From: Candidatus Magasanikbacteria bacterium RIFOXYD12_FULL_33_17
GTDB taxonomy: Bacteria; Patescibacteriota; Patescibacteriia; Magasanikbacterales; UBA922
NCBI GenBank assembly: GCA_001783255.1
Contig: MFRB01000053.1
Location: forward strand, 1-13,424
Direction: 5' to 3'
DNA length: 13,424 nucleotides
Part shown: positions 6,038-12,185 of the stretch, piece by piece
Numbering within the stretch: the first letter of the stretch is position 1
Layout of the letters: the number at the start of each line of letters is the position of its first letter
Translations under genes and position numbers: made by a program
Notes under the pieces: generated by a model
What the model saw: only the letters and a program-made list of their open reading frames with translations
The model's database searches: none
What the model was told of the DNA's origin: nothing

Positions 6038-8086
6038 ATGGTAAAAAGTACTCAAACATCTTCTTATAGTGCTAAAAATATTCAGGTTTTGGAAGGTTTA
6101 CAAGCTGTCCGCAAAAGACCAGGTATGTATATTGGTTCTACTGGCGCTCAAGGTTTACATCATCTTATCTGGGAAGTAGTCGACAACTCTATCGATGAAG
6201 CTATGGCTGGATATTGTGATGTCATTGAAATAAAATTATTACCAAATTCTTGGATAGAAGTTATTGACAATGGTCGTGGTATTCCGGTAGATATGCACCC
6301 TGTAAAAAAAGTAAGTGCTTTGCAACTAGTTCTGTCTACTCTTCATGCTGGTGGTAAATTTGGTGAAGAAGGTGGTGGCTACAAAGTCTCTGGTGGTTTG
6401 CATGGTGTAGGTGTTTCTGTTGTCAACGCTTTGTCCACTCATTTGAAAGCCACTGTTTATCGTGACGGCAAGATTTGGGAACAAAATTATGAAATAGGTG
6501 AACCAAAAGACAAAGTAAAAGCAATTGGTACCACCAAAAAAACTGGTACTACTATTGCCTTTCAAGCTGATCCTACTATTTTTGAAACTACTGAATACGA
6601 ATGGAAATTTATTATTGATCATTTACGTCAACAAGCTTACCTAACAAAAGGTATCACACTACTTATTAGTGATGAAAGAACAATTGAAGAAAAAGAAAAA
6701 GATAAAACAGCAGTTCCTTTTGTTGGCAACAAATACAAATTCCATTTTGAAGGTGGTATTGCCAGTTACATCAAACACATCAACAAAAACCGTGAACCAA
6801 AAAATAAAAATGTTTTTTATACTGAAAAAGCTGAAGGTGATATTAGTGTAGAAATTGCTTTGCAATATACTGATGAATTTACTGAATCCCTTTATGCCTT
6901 TGCCAACAACATCAATAACCCTGAAGGTGGTTTTCATGTAGCTGGTTTCAAAACAGCACTAACAAGAACCTTAAACAATTATGCACGTTCCAAAAATATA
7001 CTCAAAGAAAAAGATGTAAATCTTACAGGTGATGATGTTCGTGAAGGTCTTACAGCTATTATTTCAGTCAAAATTCCTAACCCTCAATTTGAAGGGCAAA
7101 CCAAAGCTAAACTTGGCAACACAGAAGTAAAACCAATTGTTGAAAGTATTTTTGGTGAACAATTTACAATTTTTCTAGAAGAAAATCCAAAAGATGCTGA
7201 AGGTATTATCGGACAATGTCTGATAGCTGCCAAAGCTCGCCAAGCTGCCAAAATGGCTCGTGATACAGTCTTACGCAAAAGTGCTCTAGAAGGTTTTACA
7301 CTTCCGGGTAAGCTAGCTGACTGTTCTACTCGTAGAGCTGAAATAAGTGAACTCTATATTGTAGAGGGCGATTCTGCTGGTGGTAGTGCCAAACAAGGAC
7401 GTGATAGAAATACTCAAGCCATTTTACCTTTGCGTGGAAAAGTTTTAAACGTAGAACGTGCTAGATTAGACAAAATATTAGCCAACAATGAACTGAAATC
7501 TCTTATTATTGCTCTTGGTACTAATATTGGAGAAATGTTTGAAATCGAAAAATTACGTTATCACAAAATCATTATCATGACCGATGCTGACGTTGATGGT
7601 TCTCACATTCGTACTCTTTTATTGACTTTATTTTTCCGTTATTTTCCAGATCTTATTACTCAAGGTCACATATATATAGCTCAACCTCCACTTTATAGTA
7701 TCAAAAAAGGCAAAGATATTACTTGGATTTACAATGTTGAAGCCTTGGAAAAATACAAAGCTAAACATGGAGTTACTGATGCCGACATTGAAGTAACAGA
7801 AGAAGAAACAGATAGCGAAGGTGAAAGTGTAGAAGCTGAAGAAAAAACTAAAACAGCCAATGCCAAAAAACTAAACATCCAACGTTACAAAGGTTTGGGA
7901 GAAATGAATCCAGAACAACTTTGGGAAACCACTATGGATCCAGGCAATCGTGTCCTCAAAAAAGTTCATATTGAAGATGCTGAGCTTGCCAACGAAACTT
8001 TTGATATATTGATGGGAAGTGAAGTTGCTCCTCGTAAGAAATTTATTCAAACTCACGCCAAAAACGTACAGAATTTGGATATTTAA
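6038..8086 (+). CDS. gyrB: DNA gyrase subunit B
   Basis: A 682-residue type IIA topoisomerase subunit that supplies ATP to GyrA for negative supercoiling. The GHKL ATPase domain shows EVVDNSIDEA with Glu46 and Asn50, DNGRGIP with Asp77, and the lid block GGKFGEEGGGYKVSGGLHGVG (105-125). The transducer domain contains the QYTDEFTESLYAFANNINN region. The TOPRIM domain has IVEGDSAGGS with Glu443 and DADVDGSH with Asp516, Asp518 and Asp520. The tail domain begins with QRYKGLGEMNPEQLW at 615. Compared with the usual 635-650 residues, there is an acidic insert at about 579-612 (EVTEEETDSEGES and following) just before QRYKGLGEM, probably a flexible loop. ParE is a less likely alternative given the GyrB-like sequence throughout. 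No Shine-Dalgarno sequence precedes the start. Confidence 0.96.
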   Translation: MVKSTQTSSYSAKNIQVLEGLQAVRKRPGMYIGSTGAQGLHHLIWEVVDNSIDEAMAGYCDVIEIKLLPNSWIEVIDNGRGIPVDMHPVKKVSALQLVLSTLHAGGKFGEEGGGYKVSGGLHGVGVSVVNALSTHLKATVYRDGKIWEQNYEIGEPKDKVKAIGTTKKTGTTIAFQADPTIFETTEYEWKFIIDHLRQQAYLTKGITLLISDERTIEEKEKDKTAVPFVGNKYKFHFEGGIASYIKHINKNREPKNKNVFYTEKAEGDISVEIALQYTDEFTESLYAFANNINNPEGGFHVAGFKTALTRTLNNYARSKNILKEKDVNLTGDDVREGLTAIISVKIPNPQFEGQTKAKLGNTEVKPIVESIFGEQFTIFLEENPKDAEGIIGQCLIAAKARQAAKMARDTVLRKSALEGFTLPGKLADCSTRRAEISELYIVEGDSAGGSAKQGRDRNTQAILPLRGKVLNVERARLDKILANNELKSLIIALGTNIGEMFEIEKLRYHKIIIMTDADVDGSHIRTLLLTLFFRYFPDLITQGHIYIAQPPLYSIKKGKDITWIYNVEALEKYKAKHGVTDADIEVTEEETDSEGESVEAEEKTKTANAKKLNIQRYKGLGEMNPEQLWETTMDPGNRVLKKVHIEDAELANETFDILMGSEVAPRKKFIQTHAKNVQNLDI

Positions 8087-8097
8087 TAAACAAATTT

Positions 8098-8385
8098 ATG
8101 TCTGAAAAAAGACCGACACCTGAACATATTAAAGAACTAGATAGAGAAATAAAAAAACAAATAAAAAATGGAAAAACTTTAAGAAACAGAATTGAAGAAG
8201 GTTTTGAAGAAGAACTAAGTAGCAGAGCAGCATATGAACACATACAAACTGATGCTACCTCTATAAACATTTTATCCGATATGGCACATGGATCAAAACA
8301 GGCACATCCACACGTGACAATAGATGAATTTTCAGAAAGACAACTACCAGATACAAGAACACACCGAAAACCAAAAAAGAAATAA
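8098..8385 (+). CDS. Small charged protein of unknown function
   Basis: A 95-residue, highly charged protein with no hydrophobic segment. Residues 8-45 look helical (HIKELDREIKKQIKNGKTLR, then acidic), and the tail ends in KPKKK. There are no cysteines, and I recognise no motif. It begins 11 bases after gyrB and ends just before a strong terminator, so it is probably translated from the gyrB message. That tight spacing and the clean terminator after the stop support a real gene, but there is no independent evidence of function. An in-frame ATG inside the gene (8281) is less likely as a start. Confidence 0.65.
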   Translation: MSEKRPTPEHIKELDREIKKQIKNGKTLRNRIEEGFEEELSSRAAYEHIQTDATSINILSDMAHGSKQAHPHVTIDEFSERQLPDTRTHRKPKKK

Positions 8386-8390
8386 CAAAT

Positions 8391-8421
8391 AAAGCCAAAT
8401 TAACCAAAATTTGGCTTTTTT
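8391..8421 (+). terminator. Intrinsic terminator after the gyrB unit
   Basis: A perfect 11-pair stem (8391-8401 with 8408-8418, core AAGCCAAATT) around a six-base loop, followed by T through 8421. It starts five bases after the stop codon of the 95-residue gene. Confidence 0.9.
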
Positions 8422-8442
8422 ATTGCTATCCACTACCCTCTA

Positions 8443-8471
8443 TTGACAAAATATAAAAAATAACCTATACT
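8443..8471 (+). promoter_or_regulatory. Near-consensus promoter of secE-nusG-rplK
   Basis: TTGACA (8443-8448), 17 bases, TATACT (8466-8471). It is the closest match to consensus in the window, fitting a ribosome-related unit. Transcription should start near 8478, giving an unusually long leader (about 125 bases) for this genome. Confidence 0.8.
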
Positions 8472-8483
8472 TAGTTCATAAAT

Positions 8484-8503
8484 CGGTCAAAAGGCCGTTT
8501 TTT
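8484..8503 (+). promoter_or_regulatory. Small hairpin plus T-run at the start of the secE leader
   Basis: CGGTC (8484-8488) pairs with GGCCG (8493-8497), with one G-T pair and an AAAA loop, followed by six T (8498-8503). It falls within the first 25 transcribed bases. The shape is that of a terminator or attenuator, but a five-pair stem is weak, so its effect is uncertain. Confidence 0.35.
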
Positions 8504-8550
8504 AATAAAGAAAATAAAGGTTTTAAGCTAAGACTACCCAAATATTGGTG

Positions 8551-8598
8551 TAGCCTTTCCGGGCATTTCCAGCCTTTTAAGCCTTTTTAGCCTTTCTA
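8551..8598 (+). repeat. Leader repeat copy in front of secE
   Basis: The stretch contains GGGCATTTCCAGCCTTTTAA followed by two more AGCCTTT units and ends five bases before the secE ATG. The same pattern occurs in front of rplK (9497-9539), in part at 9450-9469, and inverted at 9349-9380. It stands where a ribosome binding site would be, yet has no purine-rich Shine-Dalgarno sequence. Confidence 0.65.
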
Positions 8599-8602
8599 GA
8601 AT

Positions 8603-8797
8603 ATGAAACTATTTTCAGCTATCGGTCAATATCTAAAAGACTCTATAAAAGAGCTAAAAAAGATTACTTGGCCAACAAAAAAACAAATTACCGTCTACAC
8701 AGTAGTTGTTATTATTATGAGTCTTGGTGTAGCTGTTTACTTCGGTATATTAGACTACTTTTTCAACTGGTTACTTGAACTTATAATCAAAAAATAA
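8603..8797 (+). CDS. secE: Protein translocase subunit SecE
   Basis: A 64-residue protein of the short bacterial SecE type. The amphipathic N-terminal helix carries the family signature ELKKITWPTKKQ (residues 17-28), followed by a single transmembrane helix at about 32-58. SecE clamps the two halves of the SecY channel in the inner membrane. It is three bases ahead of nusG, the classic secE-nusG pairing. It is the first gene of a unit that starts at the promoter near 8478 and has a repeat-built leader. Length and content are normal, with no sign of truncation. Confidence 0.95.
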   Translation: MKLFSAIGQYLKDSIKELKKITWPTKKQITVYTVVVIIMSLGVAVYFGILDYFFNWLLELIIKK

Positions 8798-8800
8798 AAT

Positions 8801-9346
8801 ATGTCCAAACAGCAAGAAAATTTAGGTCGTCGCTGGTATGTTATCCATACTTACAGTGGCTACGAAGAAAATGTCAAACACAATTTGGAACAACGTATTG
8901 AATCTTTTGAGATGACTGACAAAATTTTTCAAGTACTTATCCCAAAAGAGAAAAAAATAAAAATAAAAAATGGCAAACGTAATGTTATTGAAGAAAAAAT
9001 TTTTCCAGGTTATGTACTAGTTGAAATGATGGTTACTGATGATTCTTGGTATGTTGTTCGCAATACACCAAACGTTACAGGTTTTATTGGTACAGGTACC
9101 ACACCTACACCAATTGATGCCAAAGAAATGCTTTCACTAAACAAACGCATGACAGTAGAAGATCCTACTCATAAGATTGATGTTGAAATAAATACTGCTG
9201 TTAGAATCTCTGATGGTCCTTTCAAAAACTTTGAAGGAAAGGTAAGTGAAGTAGATGAAAATCGTGGTAAGATAAAAGTATTAGTAAACATGTTTGGTCG
9301 CGAAACTCCAGTGGAGTTGGACGCTTTGCAAGTGAAGAAAATTTAA
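8801..9346 (+). CDS. nusG: Transcription termination/antitermination factor NusG
   Basis: A 181-residue elongation factor that binds the RNA polymerase clamp and links it to Rho or to the ribosome through S10. The NGN domain (about 10-110) begins RRWYVIHTYSGYEENVKHNL and includes EKIFPGYVLVEM and NTPNVTGFIG. The C-terminal KOW domain (about 127-181) contains the ISDGPFKNFEG block and ends with VNMFGRETPVELDALQVKKI. Length is typical, and no domain II insertion is present. It starts three bases after secE with only A/T-rich DNA before the ATG. The 199-base gap to rplK is large for such a compact genome and filled with repeats. Confidence 0.96.
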   Translation: MSKQQENLGRRWYVIHTYSGYEENVKHNLEQRIESFEMTDKIFQVLIPKEKKIKIKNGKRNVIEEKIFPGYVLVEMMVTDDSWYVVRNTPNVTGFIGTGTTPTPIDAKEMLSLNKRMTVEDPTHKIDVEINTAVRISDGPFKNFEGKVSEVDENRGKIKVLVNMFGRETPVELDALQVKKI

Positions 9347-9348
9347 AC

Positions 9349-9469
9349 AAAGGCCTGAAAGGCCTAAAATGCCCGAAAAGCTTGCCCGCCCAAGGCGGGT
9401 CCGCCTTGGGCGGAAAATCTACAATGGATTTTTATGCTTCTAACTTTTCTAGCATTTCCAGCCTTTCAG
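9349..9469 (+). repeat. Nested stem-loop built from repeats in the nusG-rplK gap
   Basis: Bases 9355-9372 pair with 9452-9469 at 15 of 18 positions. Inside sits a perfect 13-pair GC-rich hairpin, CCGCCCAAGGCGG (9386-9398) against its complement (9401-9413), with a two-base loop. Each 13-base arm is itself palindromic (CCGCC and GGCGG around three bases), so cruciform forms are possible. No T-run follows, so it does not look like a terminator. The left arm (9349-9380) is an inverted copy of the secE leader repeat and the right arm (9450-9469) a partial direct copy. Confidence 0.7.
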
Positions 9470-9496
9470 AAAAATAATAACTTTAACAAAAAATTA

Positions 9497-9539
9497 GGCA
9501 TTTCTGGCTTTTCAAGCCTTTTAAGCCTTTCAAGCTTTT
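9497..9539 (+). repeat. Leader repeat copy in front of rplK
   Basis: It begins GGCATTTCTGGCTTTTCAAG and continues with further AAGCCTTT units, ending six bases before the rplK ATG. It is the counterpart of the copy at 8551-8598 before secE. The inverted copy at 9349-9380 could pair with this one in competition with 9450-9469. Confidence 0.65.
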
Positions 9540-9545
9540 AAAAGT

Positions 9546-9968
9546 ATGGCAAAAAAACTAAAAACCCAAATCAAATTACAAGTTGTGGGTGGCGCTGCAA
9601 ATCCAGCACCTCCAATCGGTCCAGCTCTTGGACAACACGGTCTAAATATTCAAGATTTCTGTACTCAATTCAACAATGCTACTGCTGACAAAAAAGGTGA
9701 AGTAGTACCAGTTGTTATCAATGTTTATGAAGACAGAACTTTTGACTTCATAATGAAAGTTGCTCCAGCAAGTACTCTTATCATGAAAGCTGCTGGCATT
9801 AGTAAAGGTGCGGCAAATCCTTTGAAAGACAAAGCTGGCAAAATTACCAAAGCTCAATTGAAAGAAATTGCAGAAAAGAAAATGGAAGATTTGAATGCTC
9901 ACAATATCGAAGCTGCGATGAAAATCATCGAAGGTACAGCTAGACAAATGGGAGTACGTGTAGAGTAA
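9546..9968 (+). CDS. rplK: 50S ribosomal protein L11
   Basis: A 140-residue protein of normal length. L11 forms the stalk base with 23S rRNA helices 43-44, the GTPase-associated centre. The N-terminal domain shows QVVGGAANPAPPIGPALGQH (residues 13-32), including the proline-rich linker, and GLNIQDFCTQFN. The C-terminal RNA-binding domain has PPIGP-linked downstream blocks FIMKVAPAS, KAAGISKGAANPLKDKAGKI and the ending IEGTARQMGV. In most bacteria rplA (L1) follows directly; here a strong terminator lies 21 bases after the stop and the next gene is metabolic. That fits a Parcubacteria subgroup without L1, although rplA could be elsewhere. Confidence 0.97.
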   Translation: MAKKLKTQIKLQVVGGAANPAPPIGPALGQHGLNIQDFCTQFNNATADKKGEVVPVVINVYEDRTFDFIMKVAPASTLIMKAAGISKGAANPLKDKAGKITKAQLKEIAEKKMEDLNAHNIEAAMKIIEGTARQMGVRVE

Positions 9969-9989
9969 TTGAAAACTAGTATTTATAAA

Positions 9990-10015
9990 ACAGTCACTGA
10001 TAAGTGGCTGTTTTT
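9990..10015 (+). terminator. Intrinsic terminator after rplK
   Basis: ACAGTCAC (9990-9997) pairs with GTGGCTGT (10004-10011), with one G-T pair and a six-base loop, followed by T to 10015. It closes the secE-nusG-rplK unit. Confidence 0.85.
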
Positions 10016-10092
10016 GTTTGCAAACATAAATCTTAATTTTCAAACAATGAAATAATTCTAAAAATGTATTTCTATTTTAAATAACCCAGGGG

Positions 10093-10214
10093 AGTTTGAG
10101 GGGGAAAGCTGTTTGAGCGTACTTTGCTAAATGAATTTTGACCTTACCCACATGAGAAAACGCGAGTTCTTTCCCTCTCAAAACTTTTTGTTACTTTTTG
10201 GTTCCAAAAAGTAA
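10093..10214. repeat. Structured intergenic element with two hairpins
   Basis: The gap between rplK and the dehydrogenase (9969-10317) has no gene. Besides the terminator and a promoter it holds this element. The outer arms 10093-10108 (AGTTTGAGGGGGAAAG) and 10169-10185 pair at 16 positions, with one G-T and one bulge. Directly after is a perfect 11-pair hairpin, TTACTTTTTGG (10191-10201) with CCAAAAAGTAA (10204-10214). The 60-base inner loop has no obvious coding frame. It is GC-richer than the flanks and could be a dispersed palindromic repeat, a remnant of a mobile element or a small structured RNA. I cannot choose between these. Confidence 0.6.
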
Positions 10215-10260
10215 AGACAGTGTTTATATACAAACATTAATCAATTCAAAAACTGACTAC

Positions 10261-10289
10261 TTTATTTTAAAACTCAAGCCTGCTATAAT
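10261..10289 (+). promoter_or_regulatory. Predicted promoter of the dehydrogenase gene
   Basis: A perfect TATAAT (10284-10289) with extended -10 TG (10281-10282) and a poor -35, TTTATT (10261-10266), 17 bases upstream. The leader to the ATG at 10318 would be about 22 bases. Confidence 0.65.
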
Positions 10290-10317
10290 ATAGATACTTA
10301 AATTTAACTATCAAATT

Positions 10318-11313
10318 ATGTCCAAAATATCTTTATCAAGCATAATGCTAGATCTAAAAGATTATACAAAAAATAATATCAAAGGTCATAGCCTAGAAAT
10401 TTCAGAAAAACCATTAGATCTAAACAAAACAAAAAAAGATACAGAAATTCTTGGTGTTTTTGTAGATTCCAAAGTTGATAAAAGTGTTTTTGAGGCTCTG
10501 CCAAAACTAAAAATGATTGCAACATTTTCAACAGGTTTTGATCATATTGATTTGAAGGAAGCTAAAAAAAGAAAAATACCTGTTTGCAACGTCCCAACTT
10601 ACGGTGAGAATACAGTTGCTCAGCATGCGATGGCTCTTATTCTTGCCTTGTCCCGCAAACTTTTTCAATCTGTCAAAATTGTCAAAGAAGGTGTTTACGA
10701 TTATCATGGTCTTCGCGGTTTTGATCTCAAAGGTAAAACAATTGGTATCATCGGTACTGGCCACATTGGTATTCACATGATCGATATGCTAGATGGCTTT
10801 GAAGCCAATGTAATAGCCTACGACGCTTTCCCAAACCCAGAACTAACAAAGACTCACAAATTCAATTATGTCAGCCTAAACAAGCTTTATAGTGACTCAG
10901 ACGTGATATCCTTGCACGTTCCACTCTTTCCAACTACTTATCACATGATAAACAAGTCAGCTGTCAAAAAGATGAAAGACAGTGTGTATATTATAAATAC
11001 TGCCCGTGGTGGACTGACTGATCCAGAAGCTCTTGTCTGGGGACTGGAAACAAGCAAAATTGCCGGCATTGGCAGTGATGTTTTAGAAGAAGAAACTTAC
11101 TTCCAAAATCCTGAAAAAGTTCTAAATTTAAAAAATCCTGAAGAAGTACGTCGTACTTTAATGGAAAATGTTTTGATAGATCATCCAAACACAATCATCA
11201 CCCCACACAATGCTTTCAATAGTACCGAAGCACTCAAAAGAATCATCGACACTTCACTAGACAACATCAAAGCTTTTTTGAATGGAAATATACAAAATAA
11301 CGTTGTTAAATAA
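10318..11313 (+). CDS. D-2-hydroxyacid dehydrogenase, probably D-lactate dehydrogenase
   Basis: A 331-residue NAD-dependent enzyme of the D-isomer-specific 2-hydroxyacid dehydrogenase family. The NAD fold has IGIIGTGHIG (GxGxxG at 146-151), with Asp169 after the second strand, favouring NADH over NADPH. Catalytic residues are Arg230 in NTARGGL, Glu259 in SDVLEEE and His297 in TPHNAF. The substrate domain shows ATFSTGFDHIDL and VPTYGENTVAQHAMALILAL. Length and the loop after VLEEE resemble fermentative D-lactate dehydrogenases, which reduce pyruvate to D-lactate and regenerate NAD+. This suits a fermenting CPR cell, but other 2-ketoacids are possible. It stands alone between its own promoter and a terminator. 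No Shine-Dalgarno sequence precedes the ATG. Confidence 0.88.
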   Translation: MSKISLSSIMLDLKDYTKNNIKGHSLEISEKPLDLNKTKKDTEILGVFVDSKVDKSVFEALPKLKMIATFSTGFDHIDLKEAKKRKIPVCNVPTYGENTVAQHAMALILALSRKLFQSVKIVKEGVYDYHGLRGFDLKGKTIGIIGTGHIGIHMIDMLDGFEANVIAYDAFPNPELTKTHKFNYVSLNKLYSDSDVISLHVPLFPTTYHMINKSAVKKMKDSVYIINTARGGLTDPEALVWGLETSKIAGIGSDVLEEETYFQNPEKVLNLKNPEEVRRTLMENVLIDHPNTIITPHNAFNSTEALKRIIDTSLDNIKAFLNGNIQNNVVK

Positions 11314-11316
11314 TCC

Positions 11317-11389
11317 TCACGTAACACATAACACGTATCCCGTAACAAATCCCGTTACGGGGTACATGTCTCGTGCCTCGTGATTTTTT
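11317..11389 (+). terminator. Terminator-like long hairpin after the dehydrogenase gene
   Basis: The outer TCACG (11317-11321) pairs with CGTGA (11379-11383), followed by six T (11384-11389). The inner part has a 12-pair stem (11335-11346 with 11354-11365), including a perfect CCCGTAAC/GTTACGGG. The region between is imperfect. CGTAAC-type units recur in it (11320, 11341), giving it the look of the other repeat-built palindromes in the window. Confidence 0.6.
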
Positions 11390-11390
11390 A

Positions 11391-11419
11391 TTGACAAAAT
11401 AGCCAAAATAAAGTAATAT
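11391..11419 (+). promoter_or_regulatory. tRNA-Arg promoter
   Basis: TTGACA (11391-11396), 17 bases, TAATAT (11414-11419). Transcription should begin near 11426, about 15 bases before the mature tRNA. Confidence 0.7.
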
Positions 11420-11440
11420 ATCCGCTGTAACCATAAACAT

Positions 11441-11512
11441 GGGCCCGTAGTTTAATGGATAAAACAAAAGCCTTCTAAGCTTTGGACCAAGGTTCGATTC
11501 CTTGCAGGCCCA
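11441..11512 (+). tRNA. tRNA-Arg, anticodon TCT
   Basis: A complete 72-base cloverleaf. The acceptor arm is 11441-11447 with 11505-11511, with one C-A mismatch at the sixth pair. The D stem is GTTT with AAAC. The anticodon stem AAAGC/GCTTT encloses the loop CTTCTAA, with TCT at 11474-11476. A four-base variable loop follows, then the T stem CAAGG/CCTTG around TTCGATT. The discriminator is A at 11512. The CCA end is not encoded and must be added. It decodes AGA and probably AGG. It has its own promoter and terminator. Confidence 0.95.
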
Positions 11513-11513
11513 C

Positions 11514-11540
11514 AAAAACGTCTTTAGTAGACGTTTTTTT
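11514..11540 (+). terminator. Intrinsic terminator of tRNA-Arg
   Basis: AACGTCT (11517-11523) pairs perfectly with AGACGTT (11529-11535) around a five-base loop. Flanking A and T runs extend the stem and supply the T-run to 11540. It begins two bases after the tRNA. Confidence 0.88.
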
Positions 11541-11542
11541 GT

Positions 11543-11571
11543 TTGTCATAAACCAAAACAATTGCTATACT
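11543..11571 (+). promoter_or_regulatory. Predicted promoter of the hydrolase-nucleotidyltransferase pair
   Basis: TTGTCA (11543-11548), 17 bases, TATACT (11566-11571), with extended -10 TG at 11563-11564. It starts three bases after the T-run of the tRNA terminator. The leader to the ATG at 11599 is about 20 bases. Confidence 0.72.
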
Positions 11572-11598
11572 AAATTAGTTAAATTAACTATACAAAAT

Positions 11599-12177
11599 AT
11601 GCAAAAACAAGTTTATATAGTCCATGGCTGGGGTGGCTATCCAGAAGAAGGTTGGTTTCCTTGGCTAAAAAAAGAACTAGAAAAACAAGGTTTTGTTGTG
11701 TACGTTCCGCAATTACCAAAACCTGAAGAACCAAGAATAAATACTTGGGTACCAGCGCTAGCAAAAGCCGTACAAAATGTTGATGAAAATACTTTTTTTA
11801 TAGGCCACAGTATGGGTTGTCAAACTATTGCCAGATATTTAGCAACATTATCAGATGAACAAATAATTGGTGGTGCAATTTATGTAGCAGGCTTTTTCAA
11901 AGAATTGACAGGTTTGGATGATGATGAAATTACCAAAAGTGTTTGTAAAGAATGGCTTACAACACCACTGGCTTTTGCAAAAATAAAGAAACATTGTCCA
12001 AAAAGTGTAGCCATTTTTTCTGACGACGATCCTTATGTACCGATGAACAATCAAGAAGATTTCAAAAACAAACTTGATGCCAAAATTATTGTCGAACACA
12101 ACCAAGGACATTTTTCAGGAAGTAAAGGAACAACAGCATTGCCTATAGCTTTAAATTCTCTTTTAGAAATATCATAA
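11599..12177 (+). CDS. RBBP9/YdeN-type serine hydrolase
   Basis: A 192-residue alpha/beta hydrolase of the RBBP9/YdeN family. The protein opens with VYIVHGWGGYPEEGWFPWLK, the family's oxyanion-side HGxGG block. The nucleophile is Ser71 in GHSMGC. The acid is probably Asp144 in SDDDPYVP, and the base is His171 in NQGHF. There is no signal peptide, so it is cytoplasmic. Natural substrates of this family are poorly known. A longer frame reaches back to 11482, but that start lies inside the tRNA gene and upstream of the predicted promoter, so the ATG at 11599 is chosen. It precedes a nucleotidyltransferase-fold gene by eight bases, apparently one transcript. Confidence 0.88.
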   Translation: MQKQVYIVHGWGGYPEEGWFPWLKKELEKQGFVVYVPQLPKPEEPRINTWVPALAKAVQNVDENTFFIGHSMGCQTIARYLATLSDEQIIGGAIYVAGFFKELTGLDDDEITKSVCKEWLTTPLAFAKIKKHCPKSVAIFSDDDPYVPMNNQEDFKNKLDAKIIVEHNQGHFSGSKGTTALPIALNSLLEIS

Positions 12178-12185
12178 ATTTTATT

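Noticed and set aside
6326..7278. Several minus-strand open frames within gyrB
   Set aside because: Shadows of a strongly conserved coding sequence; phenylalanine- and serine-rich translations are typical of antisense frames in AT-rich genes.
9642..10043. 133-residue minus-strand frame over rplK
   Set aside because: Antisense to rplK and its terminator, with no recognisable protein pattern.
11306..11515. Minus-strand open frame across the tRNA
   Set aside because: It covers the tRNA-Arg gene, its promoter and the preceding hairpin, and encodes nothing recognisable.
11482..11598. Longer N-terminus for the serine hydrolase
   Set aside because: It would start inside the tRNA and cross its terminator; the family's N-terminal VHGWGG block begins right after the ATG at 11599.
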